Source: CAXXOZ01 sp963676435 (lineage in GTDB: Bacteria > Bacillota > Clostridia > Lachnospirales > Lachnospiraceae). Taken from it: a stretch of DNA of 64,000 nucleotides. The stretch covers positions 372,001 to 436,000 of the forward strand of contig CAXXOZ010000018.1 in NCBI GenBank assembly GCA_963676435.2, read 5' to 3'. This document shows, one piece after another, positions 8,208 through 16,441 of this stretch. Position numbers and translations under genes: made by a program. The notes under the pieces are model-generated. The model did no database searches and was not told the DNA's origin. It worked only from the letters and a program-made list of their open reading frames with translations. Within the stretch, counting starts at the first letter, position 1; the number at the start of each line of letters is the position of its first letter.

Positions 8208-9438
8208 AACTTTATATTTAGAATGCTATGCGGGTATCAGTGGAGATATGACAGTTGGGGCTTTAATTGATTTAGGAGCCAATATTGATGTACTTAAAAA
8301 AGCTCTTAACAGTATACCTGTTTCAGGATATGAAATTAAAATAGAAAGAAAAATTAAATCAGGGATTGATGTATGTGATTTTAGTGTAATACTTGAAAAA
8401 GACAATCATGACCATGATATGGAATTTCTTCATGGTAATAAAGAAGAACATGGGAATCATCACCATCATCATTCTCACAGAGGCCTAAATGAAATTTCAG
8501 ATATAATAAATCGCTCAGTGATTTCTGAAAATGCAAAACAGATGGCAATAAAAATATTTACTATTATTGCACAGTCTGAAGCAAAAGCTCATAATAAAGA
8601 CATAGAGGAAGTGGCTTTTCATGAAGTGGGAGCTATAGATTCAATTGTAGACATTATTGCAGCAGCTGTATGTCTTGACGATTTAAAAATAACAGAAGTA
8701 ATAGTGCCAAATATCTGCGAGGGCAGAGGTATGGTAAGGTGTCAGCACGGAGTTTTACCGATACCTGTTCCAGCGGTTACAAATATTGTCCAAATGTATG
8801 CACTGGATTTAAAACTTACTGATGTTGAAGGCGAATTAATTACCCCTACGGGTGCAGCGATAGTAGCAGCCATTAAAACTGCTAATCATTTACCAGAAAG
8901 CTTTAAAATAGTTAAAACTGGTATTGGAGCAGGTAAAAGGAACTATTCTAGACCTAGTATGCTAAGGGCAATGCTTATTGAAGCTGCTCAGGAGGCAACA
9001 GATATTATCTATAAGCTTGAAACTAATATAGATGACTGTACAGGAGAAAATCTCGGCTATTTAATGGAGCTTTTATTAGAAGCAGGAGCAAGGGATGTAA
9101 ACTATTCTCCTATATTTATGAAGAAGAATAGACCTGCATATCAGCTTAATGTATTATGTAAAAAAGAAGATGTAAAAAAACTGGAATCTATTATTTTTAA
9201 AGAGACAACGACTATTGGGATCAGAAAAATCCAAATGGAAAGAAGTATATTAAAAAGAGAAGTAATTACGGTTAAAACCTCTATAGGTGAAGCAGAAATA
9301 AAAGTTTGTGAAGTTGAAGGTGATAAAAGATTTTATCCTGAGTATGAAAGTGTTGTAAAGGTATGTAAAGATAAGAATATAAGCTACTCAGAAGTTTACG
9401 AAATCTTAAAAAGAGAAAGTAAAGATAAATATGAATAA
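8200..9438 (+). CDS. larC: LarC, nickel insertion protein for the nickel-pincer cofactor
   Basis: LarC inserts nickel into the pincer nucleotide in a CTP-dependent reaction. The 412-residue protein begins with LYLECYAGISGDMTVGAL, the family signature. It contains a histidine-rich stretch (about residues 67-95, including five consecutive His) suited to nickel storage. The segments AFHEVGAIDSIVDI and TPTGAAI and a C-terminal domain with ETNIDDCTGE follow. In some lactobacilli LarC is made from two frames by ribosomal frameshifting. Here it is one continuous frame, so no recoding is needed. It overlaps larB by 8 bases and larE by 8 bases, indicating translational coupling. Confidence 0.95.
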   Translation: MSRTLYLECYAGISGDMTVGALIDLGANIDVLKKALNSIPVSGYEIKIERKIKSGIDVCDFSVILEKDNHDHDMEFLHGNKEEHGNHHHHHSHRGLNEISDIINRSVISENAKQMAIKIFTIIAQSEAKAHNKDIEEVAFHEVGAIDSIVDIIAAAVCLDDLKITEVIVPNICEGRGMVRCQHGVLPIPVPAVTNIVQMYALDLKLTDVEGELITPTGAAIVAAIKTANHLPESFKIVKTGIGAGKRNYSRPSMLRAMLIEAAQEATDIIYKLETNIDDCTGENLGYLMELLLEAGARDVNYSPIFMKKNRPAYQLNVLCKKEDVKKLESIIFKETTTIGIRKIQMERSILKREVITVKTSIGEAEIKVCEVEGDKRFYPEYESVVKVCKDKNISYSEVYEILKRESKDKYE

Positions 9439-10249
9439 TGATTTTGATAAAAAATTAAAAACACTTAATTCATTAATAGATAAATATACAGATAAAGATA
9501 TAGTTGTAGCTTTTTCAGGAGGAGTAGACAGTTCTCTTGTTTTAAAGCTTGTCTGTGAAAAAGCAAAAGAAAAAAACACCAAAGTATATGCAATAACTAT
9601 GCATACAAAATTACATCCTATGAAGGAGATAGAAATATCCAAAAGTGTTGCAAAGGAAGTAGGAGCAATACATATAATAATTGAAGTTGATGAATTTAAG
9701 GATGCTGGAATTGAAGATAATCCAAAGGATAGATGTTATCTTTGTAAAAAACATCTTTTTAATCTGATTATGGATAAGGCAAAAGAACTTAATGCATTTT
9801 ATATTCTGGAAGGTACAAATGAAGATGATTTACATGTTTACCGTCCTGGATTAAAAGCGTTAAAAGAACTTGGAATTATAAGTCCTCTAGCTTTAGCAGG
9901 TATGACTAAAGAGGAGGTAAGAAAATTAGCCGCTATAAATAATATTTCAACTTCCGACAAACCATCTTCACCTTGTATGGCCACCAGATTTCCGTATGGG
10001 ACAAAGCTTACTGTAGAAGCTATGAAAAAAGTAGAAGAGGCGGAAGAATATTTAAAAACATTTGGTCTATATAATGTGAGAGTCAGGGTTCATGGAAATT
10101 TTGCAAGAATAGAAGTTGATGAAAAGGATTTTTTAAAAGTTATTGAAAATAAAAAAAGAATTACTGATTTTTTAAAAAGTCTTGGATATTCATATGTTAA
10201 CCTTGATCTTGAAGGTTTTAGGTCAGGTAGCATGGATATAGATATTTAA
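9431..10249 (+). CDS. larE: LarE, ATP-dependent sulfur insertase
   Basis: LarE adds sulfur to the carboxylated pyridinium precursor of the nickel-pincer cofactor. The 272-residue protein has the PP-loop SGGVDSSL (about residues 30-37) for ATP and the SSPCMATRFPYG segment that holds the conserved cysteine. It also has a CxxC pair (RCYLCKK). The combination of three cysteines matches LarE proteins proposed to use a 4Fe-4S cluster to carry sulfur catalytically, rather than sacrificing a single cysteine. That reading is an inference from the cysteine pattern. It is the last lar gene, overlapping larC by 8 bases, and is followed by an unrelated DUF2812 gene. Confidence 0.93.
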   Translation: MNNDFDKKLKTLNSLIDKYTDKDIVVAFSGGVDSSLVLKLVCEKAKEKNTKVYAITMHTKLHPMKEIEISKSVAKEVGAIHIIIEVDEFKDAGIEDNPKDRCYLCKKHLFNLIMDKAKELNAFYILEGTNEDDLHVYRPGLKALKELGIISPLALAGMTKEEVRKLAAINNISTSDKPSSPCMATRFPYGTKLTVEAMKKVEEAEEYLKTFGLYNVRVRVHGNFARIEVDEKDFLKVIENKKRITDFLKSLGYSYVNLDLEGFRSGSMDIDI

Positions 10250-10292
10250 TATTGACAAAAGTGTAAATAATGGAAATAGGGAGATAGAAAAA

Positions 10293-10808
10293 ATGGTTAA
10301 ATTCAGAGTTTATGTTGATAAAGACAAGGAAGAAAAGTTTTTAAATAATCTTTCAAAAAAAGGCTATTGTTTTAAGAAATACTTTTTATTTTTTTATACT
10401 TTCGAAAAATGTGAGTGCAACGAATATACATTCAAAATCGATATTATAAGAGATAAAAATCATGAGCAAAAACAGGAATTTTTTTCACTTCTAAATGAAA
10501 CAGGAATTGAACTAGTACAGACATGGGGTGTTTGGGCCTTTTTTAAAAAAAGAGGTGAATTTGAAATATATTCAGATGTAAAAGGGAAAATTGATCAGTA
10601 TACAAAGATTAGAAATTTATTTTTGCTTGTAGGATTTGTTGAACTTATTATTACTCCTTCTCAGTGGAATATATATCTAATGGAGCATTCTATAGTGGGT
10701 ATTGTAGGAGCTTGCTTTTTGACATTTTTATCTTTAACATTTTTTTATCAGGCTTACAAAAGCAATAAAAAAATTAATTTTTATTTAGGAAAGGCAAAGA
10801 ATGAATAA
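10293..10808 (+). CDS. DUF2812 membrane protein
   Basis: A 171-residue protein of the DUF2812 family. It has a soluble N-terminal half with the W-G-V-W-A-F-F-K-K segment typical of the family, and two hydrophobic C-terminal helices (about 110-128 and 132-152) ending in a lysine-rich tail. Members often sit next to PadR-type regulators, but none is present here. The function is unknown. The start has AGGGAG upstream. Its last codons overlap truA by 8 bases, so expression is coupled, though no functional link to tRNA modification is known. Confidence 0.75.
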   Translation: MVKFRVYVDKDKEEKFLNNLSKKGYCFKKYFLFFYTFEKCECNEYTFKIDIIRDKNHEQKQEFFSLLNETGIELVQTWGVWAFFKKRGEFEIYSDVKGKIDQYTKIRNLFLLVGFVELIITPSQWNIYLMEHSIVGIVGACFLTFLSLTFFYQAYKSNKKINFYLGKAKNE

Positions 10809-11538
10809 TTATAAAATTATAGTTCATTATGATGGTTCTAGATATAAAGGCTGGCAGAGGCTTGGTAATACTCCTGAGACTATTCAGACCAAGCTGGAAA
10901 ATATATTAAAAGAGCAGTTTAACAAAGAGGTTGAAATAGTCGGTGCTAGTAGAACAGATGCAGGAGTCCATTCTAGAGGGCAGACTGCTAATTTTAAGTT
11001 AGAAGAATATGTTTCTACAGAAATGCTATTAGAAATTTTCAATAAATACCTACCAGAGGACATAAGCGTAGTAAGTGTTGAGAATGTAGATGAACGATTT
11101 CATTCAAGGTATAATGTTAAGTGTAAAACATATGTATATTATATTTGGAATGAAACATATATAAATCCATTTAATAGAAAATATGCAATGCATATAAATG
11201 AAGATCTTGATATCGAAAAAATGAAACAAGCATCAAAGTACTTTATAGGAGTAAAAGATTTTACATCATATTCAACTTCGAGTTCTAAAAAAAAGTCAAT
11301 GGTAAGGGAAATTAATTCAATATATGTAGAAAAACAAGACGGTTTAATCAAAATTACTTTTATGGGAAAAAGCTTTTTATATAACATGATTAGAAGAATG
11401 ACTGGGTCTTTGATTGAGGTAGGTTTAGGCAATATTGAACCAGAAGATATCCCTATAATTATTAATAATAAAGAAAGAAAAAAATCGGGTTTAATAGCAC
11501 CTGCAAAAGGCCTTTTTCTTGAAAAAATACAGTATTAG
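10801..11538 (+). CDS. truA: tRNA pseudouridine(38-40) synthase TruA
   Basis: TruA converts uridines 38-40 of the tRNA anticodon arm to pseudouridine. The 245-residue protein is full length for the family. It has the N-terminal Y-D-G-S-R-Y-K-G-W-Q motif, the catalytic aspartate in GASRTDAGVHSRGQ (about residues 49-62), FHSRYN and FLYNMIRRMTGSLIEVG near the C-terminus. The start overlaps the preceding DUF2812 gene. It is a housekeeping gene commonly found at varied locations in Clostridia. Confidence 0.95.
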   Translation: MNNYKIIVHYDGSRYKGWQRLGNTPETIQTKLENILKEQFNKEVEIVGASRTDAGVHSRGQTANFKLEEYVSTEMLLEIFNKYLPEDISVVSVENVDERFHSRYNVKCKTYVYYIWNETYINPFNRKYAMHINEDLDIEKMKQASKYFIGVKDFTSYSTSSSKKKSMVREINSIYVEKQDGLIKITFMGKSFLYNMIRRMTGSLIEVGLGNIEPEDIPIIINNKERKKSGLIAPAKGLFLEKIQY

Positions 11539-11542
11539 AAAC

Positions 11543-11582
11543 TTGTCAAAAATTTGACAACATTACCATAAAATGATAATAT
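11543..11582 (+). promoter_or_regulatory. promoter with Rex-like 18-base dyad over the -35 box
   Basis: A near-consensus promoter lies upstream of the gene at 11607: -35 TTGACA (11554-11559), 17-base spacer, -10 TAATAT (11577-11582). The -35 is embedded in a perfect dyad TTGTCAAA-AA-TTTGACAA (11543-11560). Its outline (TTGT, eighteen bases, ACAA) is that of the Rex redox-sensor operator, differing from the usual consensus at one position per half-site. Repression by occluding the -35 would be expected. Rex binding is inference. Confidence 0.65.
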
Positions 11583-11606
11583 ACATTCGGAGCAGGTGAG
11601 TGAAAA

Positions 11607-11972
11607 ATGACAAAAGGTCAATTTGAAGCAAAGATTAGCGAAATAATCAGTAAATTTGAAGTTGAATATATGGGCCGAGGCCCTAAAAATATAAAGACGT
11701 ATATTCTTAATGATATGATTGTTGCAAGGTTAATGGGAATATTGAGCCCATCCGAACAAAAGCTAACTGAAAACGCCCAGGGAATTGAATTATTTAAAAA
11801 GGTTAGAGCTTCTTTATTCGAAGGTGGGAGAGGATATTTGGAAACGTTGATTACTGACTTCTTAGACGTAGCCATAGTCAGCACCCATTCAGATATAAGT
11901 ACCAAAACCGGTGAAAAAGTAATAGTTATAATAGTAGATGGAAATCTAGAAGAGATCTGTAAAACCAAATAA
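11607..11972 (+). CDS. DUF2294 / MpsC-like protein
   Basis: A 121-residue protein of the DUF2294 family (Pfam MpsC). Family signatures include a central GRGP segment, I-x-x-D-M-I-V-A-R-L-x-G, and the L-T-x-x-E-x-x-L segment. A hydrophobic strand with V-I-V-I-I-V-D-G follows near the end. MpsC proteins have been linked to membrane-potential or bicarbonate systems in some Firmicutes, but the partner genes mpsA and mpsB are not here, so the role is open. It has its own promoter with a Rex-like dyad and its own terminator, so it appears to be a single-gene unit whose expression follows redox state. Confidence 0.8.
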   Translation: MTKGQFEAKISEIISKFEVEYMGRGPKNIKTYILNDMIVARLMGILSPSEQKLTENAQGIELFKKVRASLFEGGRGYLETLITDFLDVAIVSTHSDISTKTGEKVIVIIVDGNLEEICKTK

Positions 11973-12014
11973 ACGGAAGACAAATCAAAATAGAAAGATC
12001 TAAGTTGTAAGTAG

Positions 12015-12049
12015 ACCGGTATTCATAATTTGTGTGAATATCGGTTTTT
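12015..12049 (+). terminator. terminator after the DUF2294 gene
   Basis: An 11-bp stem with one G-U pair, ACCGGTATTCA (12015-12025) and TGAATATCGGT (12035-12045), has a 9-base loop and a short T run to 12049. It separates the DUF2294 gene from purE. Confidence 0.8.
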
Positions 12050-12138
12050 ATTCTTAAAAAGTTTTAAATATTTTAAGAAATATAAGTAATACATCCTTTA
12101 TGGATGAAAAAAATATAATTCTAAGGAGGTTTATACTA

Positions 12139-12630
12139 ATGACAAAAAAAGTAGCAATAATTATGGGAAGTGATAGTGACTTACCTATAGTAAAAAAAGC
12201 AATTAACAGCTTAAATTCTTATGAAATTCCAATAGAGGTTCATGTAATGAGTGCACACAGAACACCTGAGTTAGCTTGTGAATTTGCAAAAAACGCAAAG
12301 GATAATGGTTTCGGTGTGGTTATAGCAGCAGCGGGAATGGCAGCACATTTAGCAGGTGTACTTGCAGCTCATACAACATTGCCAGTTATAGGAATTCCAT
12401 GTAAATCAACATCATTTGATGGTTTAGATGCACTTTTATCAACTGTGCAGATGCCTAAAGGTATTCCTGTAGCAACAGTTGCTGTTAATGGAGCAGAAAA
12501 TGCAGCAATTTTAGCAGCTCAGATATTAGGTGTATACGATGAAAATATCGCTGAAAAGCTATTAAAAAGCAAAGAAAAAATGGTAGAAGAAGTTATTGAA
12601 AAAGATAAAAAGTTACAAGCAGAAATTTGA
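12139..12630 (+). CDS. purE: PurE, N5-carboxyaminoimidazole ribonucleotide mutase
   Basis: PurE catalyses a carboxyl transfer in purine synthesis. The 163-residue protein has MGSDSDLP near the start, the SAHRTPE motif, GMAAHLAGVLAAHT and GLDALLSTVQMPKGIPVATV, all matching PurE. The class I (mutase) or class II (direct carboxylase) choice cannot be made without checking for purK, which is not in the window. The ATG at 12139 with AGGAGG at 12124 is preferred to an upstream in-frame ATG at 12100. Other pur genes are absent nearby, so purE is separated from a typical purine operon. Confidence 0.95.
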   Translation: MTKKVAIIMGSDSDLPIVKKAINSLNSYEIPIEVHVMSAHRTPELACEFAKNAKDNGFGVVIAAAGMAAHLAGVLAAHTTLPVIGIPCKSTSFDGLDALLSTVQMPKGIPVATVAVNGAENAAILAAQILGVYDENIAEKLLKSKEKMVEEVIEKDKKLQAEI

Positions 12631-12659
12631 TTTAAATTCTAGGCAAGAAAGGAAATTTG

Positions 12660-14537
12660 ATGAATAAAGATTTAAAGAAATTAAAGCTTCCTGAATATAT
12701 AATGAATATATTGAATGGTTCCAAAGGCGTAATAGTACCAAAGAAAAGAGAAGATTTAATACAATTAGCAATGGGAAACTCTATTAATACAGCATTTGAT
12801 GTTGCATATCAAATACAAGGAAGAGGTAGAGTTTTAGAAGCAACAGTAACAAAATGTAAAAACGGAGTAGTAATTAATTATCTTGATGACTACATGAGAA
12901 GAAGAGATCCTGAATGTCTCTATGTTGCAGATGATAAAGAAACAGACAAACCAAGATATCAGGATAATTATAATCAGGATTTTGATGTTATCAGAAGAGA
13001 AGAGTTTGAATGGTTAAAAAACCAGGAACTTATTTTTTTCCCTTTTAAATCAGGAGGTAAAGAATATGGATATGATTCAATATTAATTGCCCCTGCAAAT
13101 GCTGGATTTTTTGCAGCAGGATTAGCTGACTTACAAGAGTTTTTAAACATAGATGAGATTGATTATGAGTTTGATTTAAAAGCGGTAGTGTTTTTAGCAC
13201 CACCTTTTAGGCATACTCATTTTGATGGCAAACAAATCGTAGTACATAATAGAACTGAAGAAATACATGAAGTTCATTCTTTTAATTTATATCCAGGGCC
13301 AAGTGCAAAAAAAGGTATCTATGGAGTATTATTAAACATCGGAGAGCAGGAAGGCTGGGTTACAGCTCATGCTTCTACAGTAAAGGTAATAACACCGTAT
13401 GATAACGAAATAGTGATTATGCACGAAGGTGCTTCTGGTGGTGGTAAAAGTGAAATGCTTGAAGACATACATAAACAAATGGATGGAAGAGCAGTACTTG
13501 CAAAGAATACTGTTACAGGAGAAAAGAATTACCTTGTGCTTAATGAAACATGTGATTTAATGCCAGTTACTGATGACATGGCAATGTGTCATCCAAAGAT
13601 ACAGGATGGTAGCAAAAAACTTGTTGTAAAAGATGCTGAATCAGGATGGTTTTTAAGACTTGATAATATTACAAGTTACGGTTCTTCACCACAATATGAA
13701 AAGATATTCACACAACCAAAAGAGCCTTTGATATTTTTAAATCTTCAGGGAATTCCAAATGCTACTTGTCTTGCATGGGAACATACTTTAGACCAGAGTG
13801 GGAAACCTTGTCCAAACCCAAGAGTTATTTTACCTAGAAAGCTTATACCGAATGTAATAGATGAACCTGTAGAAGTAGATGTACGAAGCTTTGGAGTTAG
13901 AACACCAGCATGTACTAAAGAAAATCCTACTTATGGAATTATGGGTATATTTCATGTGTTGCCACCAGCACTTGCTTGGTTATGGAGATTAGCAGCACCT
14001 AGAGGTTATAATAACCCGAGTATAATTGATTCAGAAGGAATGACAAGTGAAGGTGTTGGTTCATACTGGCCATTCGCGACAGGGAAAAAAGTTACTCAGG
14101 CAAATCTGTTACTAGAGCAGATTATTAACTCACCAAGTACTAGATATGTTCTTATTCCGAATCAACATATAGGTGCCTATGAAGTTAGCTTTATGCCTCA
14201 GTGGGTTGCTAGAGAATATATTTCTAGAAGAGGAAGTGCAAAATTCAAACCAGAACATTTAGTTGAAGCGAGATGTTCATTACTTGGATTTGGTTTAGAG
14301 TCATTAAAAATAGATGGACAATATATAAGAAGAGCTTTCTTACGACCAGAAACACAACAGGAAGTAGGGACTGAAGGATATGATGCTGGAGCAGAAGTCC
14401 TAACTAATTTCTTTAAAAAGGAGCTTGAGAAATTTAGAAAAGATGATTTAGATCCTCTTGGTAAAGAAATAATCGATTTATTTTTCAAAGGTGGAACTGT
14501 TCAAGAATATATTGATCTCATCCCAATGAGATATTAG
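12660..14537 (+). CDS. DUF4914 protein with HPr-kinase/PEPCK-like P-loop
   Basis: A 625-residue protein of the uncharacterised DUF4914 family. The most telling feature is a Walker A-like GASGGGKSEM (residues about 257-266), very close to the GxSGxGKSE loop of HPr kinase and PEP carboxykinase. Upstream lies a conserved aromatic and histidine-rich segment (PPFRHTHFDGK), and downstream are LPRKLIPN and several His/Cys/Arg-rich blocks such as SYWPFATGKKV. It probably binds a nucleotide and transfers a phosphate, but the substrate is unknown. The ATG at 12660 is used rather than the TTG at 12657 because of the AAAGGA site spacing. It precedes an MBL-fold gene by 21 bases and may share its transcript. 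No transmembrane segment is seen. Confidence 0.8.
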   Translation: MNKDLKKLKLPEYIMNILNGSKGVIVPKKREDLIQLAMGNSINTAFDVAYQIQGRGRVLEATVTKCKNGVVINYLDDYMRRRDPECLYVADDKETDKPRYQDNYNQDFDVIRREEFEWLKNQELIFFPFKSGGKEYGYDSILIAPANAGFFAAGLADLQEFLNIDEIDYEFDLKAVVFLAPPFRHTHFDGKQIVVHNRTEEIHEVHSFNLYPGPSAKKGIYGVLLNIGEQEGWVTAHASTVKVITPYDNEIVIMHEGASGGGKSEMLEDIHKQMDGRAVLAKNTVTGEKNYLVLNETCDLMPVTDDMAMCHPKIQDGSKKLVVKDAESGWFLRLDNITSYGSSPQYEKIFTQPKEPLIFLNLQGIPNATCLAWEHTLDQSGKPCPNPRVILPRKLIPNVIDEPVEVDVRSFGVRTPACTKENPTYGIMGIFHVLPPALAWLWRLAAPRGYNNPSIIDSEGMTSEGVGSYWPFATGKKVTQANLLLEQIINSPSTRYVLIPNQHIGAYEVSFMPQWVAREYISRRGSAKFKPEHLVEARCSLLGFGLESLKIDGQYIRRAFLRPETQQEVGTEGYDAGAEVLTNFFKKELEKFRKDDLDPLGKEIIDLFFKGGTVQEYIDLIPMRY

Positions 14538-14558
14538 TTTGAAATTAAAGGAGAAGTT

Positions 14559-15413
14559 ATGGAAGGCATGTCTTTGATAGATGTTTTTGGTTCATATAAT
14601 TCATGGAAGGTTGATGAGAAAACATGGTTTATTAATTTTATGAATGGTTCACAAAATATGTATTTGCTTGAAGGGAATGATAAAGCTCTTCTTATTGATA
14701 CAGGTTTTGGGGCAGGTAATTTAAGAGAGTATGTTGAAAAACTTACAGATAAACCAATTGTTGTTGTGAACACACATTTTCATCCAGATCATTCAGCAGG
14801 GAATGGAGAATTTAAAGAAGTTCATATGCAAAAAGGAGCCCTTATAGATGCCCCATCTATGAGTGGGTCAGACATAATACTTTTTGATTTAAATAAATTG
14901 CCATATCCGAATTATAAAAAAATATTTGTTGAAGACGGCTTTGTATTTGAACTTGGAGATAGAGATGTAGAAGTTATTATAACCAAACCAGCTCATTGTA
15001 ATAGTAGTATATTTTTATTGGACAAAAAGCATAAAATGTTTTTTACGGGAGATGAAATTGAAGCAGCTCAGGTCAACCTATTTGATAACTCTTACAATCC
15101 AGACTTAGTATATAATGTAAAAGAAAGAATTTCTAACTTTAAAGAGAATATGCTAAAAGTAAAGGAAAGCCAAGAACATATATGCTATCTTTTGCCAAAC
15201 CATAATGGATTTCCAATCTCTTTAACATATGTTGATTGTTTTATAGAGTTGGTTGATGAGATATATAAAGGGAATGCTTTGATAGAAGATAAGTTGAATC
15301 ACAAATACATTGAAATGGATCCAAGAGCAGACAAACTCTGCAGAGTCAGATGGAAAGATGCCAGTATCTTCATAGAGAAAGAAGAGTTATTAAAAGTATA
15401 TAATATAGCCTAA
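14559..15413 (+). CDS. metallo-beta-lactamase-fold hydrolase
   Basis: A 284-residue cytoplasmic MBL-fold protein. The zinc-binding HxHxDH motif appears as THFHPDHSAGN (about residues 71-81), a further ligand histidine is in KPAHCNSS, and the bridging aspartate is in FFTGDEIE. This gives a binuclear metal site suited to hydrolysing esters, thioesters or amides. There is no flavodoxin or rubredoxin domain, so it is not a flavodiiron protein. It follows the DUF4914 gene closely and is followed 14 bases later by a LysR regulator and then a flavoenzyme, suggesting a small catabolic or detoxifying locus. The substrate is unknown. Confidence 0.85.
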   Translation: MEGMSLIDVFGSYNSWKVDEKTWFINFMNGSQNMYLLEGNDKALLIDTGFGAGNLREYVEKLTDKPIVVVNTHFHPDHSAGNGEFKEVHMQKGALIDAPSMSGSDIILFDLNKLPYPNYKKIFVEDGFVFELGDRDVEVIITKPAHCNSSIFLLDKKHKMFFTGDEIEAAQVNLFDNSYNPDLVYNVKERISNFKENMLKVKESQEHICYLLPNHNGFPISLTYVDCFIELVDEIYKGNALIEDKLNHKYIEMDPRADKLCRVRWKDASIFIEKEELLKVYNIA

Positions 15414-15427
15414 AAAAGGGGGCTGGT

Positions 15428-16330
15428 ATGAATTTTAATAATATTAATTACTTTATAGATGTAGCAGAGGAACAAAGCTTTACAAAAGCAGCAAAGAAAA
15501 ACTATGTTTCTCAAACAGCAATAAGCTTGCAAATATCTTCAATGGAAAAAGAGCTTGGTTTTAAACTTTTCTCAAGAGAAAAAAATGAAATCAGGTTGAC
15601 TGTAGCTGGACAAAGCTACTATGAAGAATGCAAAAAAATATTATTAAATTATCAGCAGGCAGTAAGAAAAGCAGGAGAACTTTCAAAAAAGAAAACTCAG
15701 AGAATAAGAATAGGAATAACAGGGCCTACAGACAGCATATTTCTACCTGAGATTGTAGCAAACTTTTATGAAAAATATCCAGATGTTGAAATAAGTTTAG
15801 ATAGAGACAATTTTTTAGGAATTAAAAACAAGTTAAAATACCATTTCATAGATATAGCTTTTAATTTTGCTTATGACATGGAAGGAGAACAAGGAGTTCA
15901 GGTCGAGAAACTAATAGAAACCAATGTAGTATTGTTAGTTTCTAAAAGACATAAATTGGCAAAACTTGATTCTATCAATCCTATTGATGTAGCAGGAGAA
16001 AAAATCTACATGGTTTCAAAAGACTATGGACCTGCAAACTTTGAGCATATGTTAGAATCGAGAAGAAAAGATGGATATGAACCCTACTTAGAGTTAGTAG
16101 ATTCAGTGGAAGTTCTTCAAATGTATGTTGATATGAATCAGGGAGTTGCATTTATTCCTGAAAAAATCTTTAAATATAATAAAGAATATAGTAAAACAAT
16201 AAAGATAAATAATAGCAATGAAACAAATGAGTATGTAGTTTCAAAAATGATAGATAACAATAATAAATATGTACAGCGTTTTATAGATGAAGCTAAAAAA
16301 TATTTCGAAAAAATAAAAAGTGACCTATAA
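15428..16330 (+). CDS. LysR-family transcriptional regulator
   Basis: A 300-residue LysR regulator. The N-terminal helix-turn-helix has F-I-D-V-A-E-E-Q-S-F-T-K-A-A and the classic S-Q-T-A-I-S-L-Q-I-S-S-M-E-K-E-L-G segment. The effector domain (about 90-295) follows with the usual two alternating alpha/beta lobes. It is encoded on the same strand as, and directly upstream of, the flavoenzyme at 16442, with a GGGGGC-type site ahead of its ATG. It probably controls that enzyme and possibly the MBL-fold gene before it. The effector is unknown. Confidence 0.92.
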   Translation: MNFNNINYFIDVAEEQSFTKAAKKNYVSQTAISLQISSMEKELGFKLFSREKNEIRLTVAGQSYYEECKKILLNYQQAVRKAGELSKKKTQRIRIGITGPTDSIFLPEIVANFYEKYPDVEISLDRDNFLGIKNKLKYHFIDIAFNFAYDMEGEQGVQVEKLIETNVVLLVSKRHKLAKLDSINPIDVAGEKIYMVSKDYGPANFEHMLESRRKDGYEPYLELVDSVEVLQMYVDMNQGVAFIPEKIFKYNKEYSKTIKINNSNETNEYVVSKMIDNNNKYVQRFIDEAKKYFEKIKSDL

Positions 16331-16358
16331 GCATTTGCTTATGAGGTTGCTTTTTTTT
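16327..16358 (+). terminator. probable weak terminator after lysR
   Basis: A short hairpin ATAAGC-ATTT-GCTTAT (16327-16342) overlaps the stop codon. An alternative stem pairs AAGCA (16329) with TGCTT (16348-16352) just before an eight-T run at 16351-16358. Either form could terminate lysR ahead of the flavoenzyme promoter. Confidence 0.5.
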
Positions 16359-16441
16359 ATATATTTTTCAAACACCTTGTTGGCTGATATAATTAAATAT
16401 ATAGTTAAATAATTAACAATGTAAAAGCGTGGAGGTTTTGT

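Noticed and set aside
8461..8480. His-tag-like run in larC
   Set aside because: A natural histidine-rich nickel-binding stretch of LarC, not a cloning tag.
10253..10290. Possible promoter with TTGACA upstream of the DUF2812 gene
   Set aside because: No acceptable -10 box at 16-18 bases, so not listed as a promoter.
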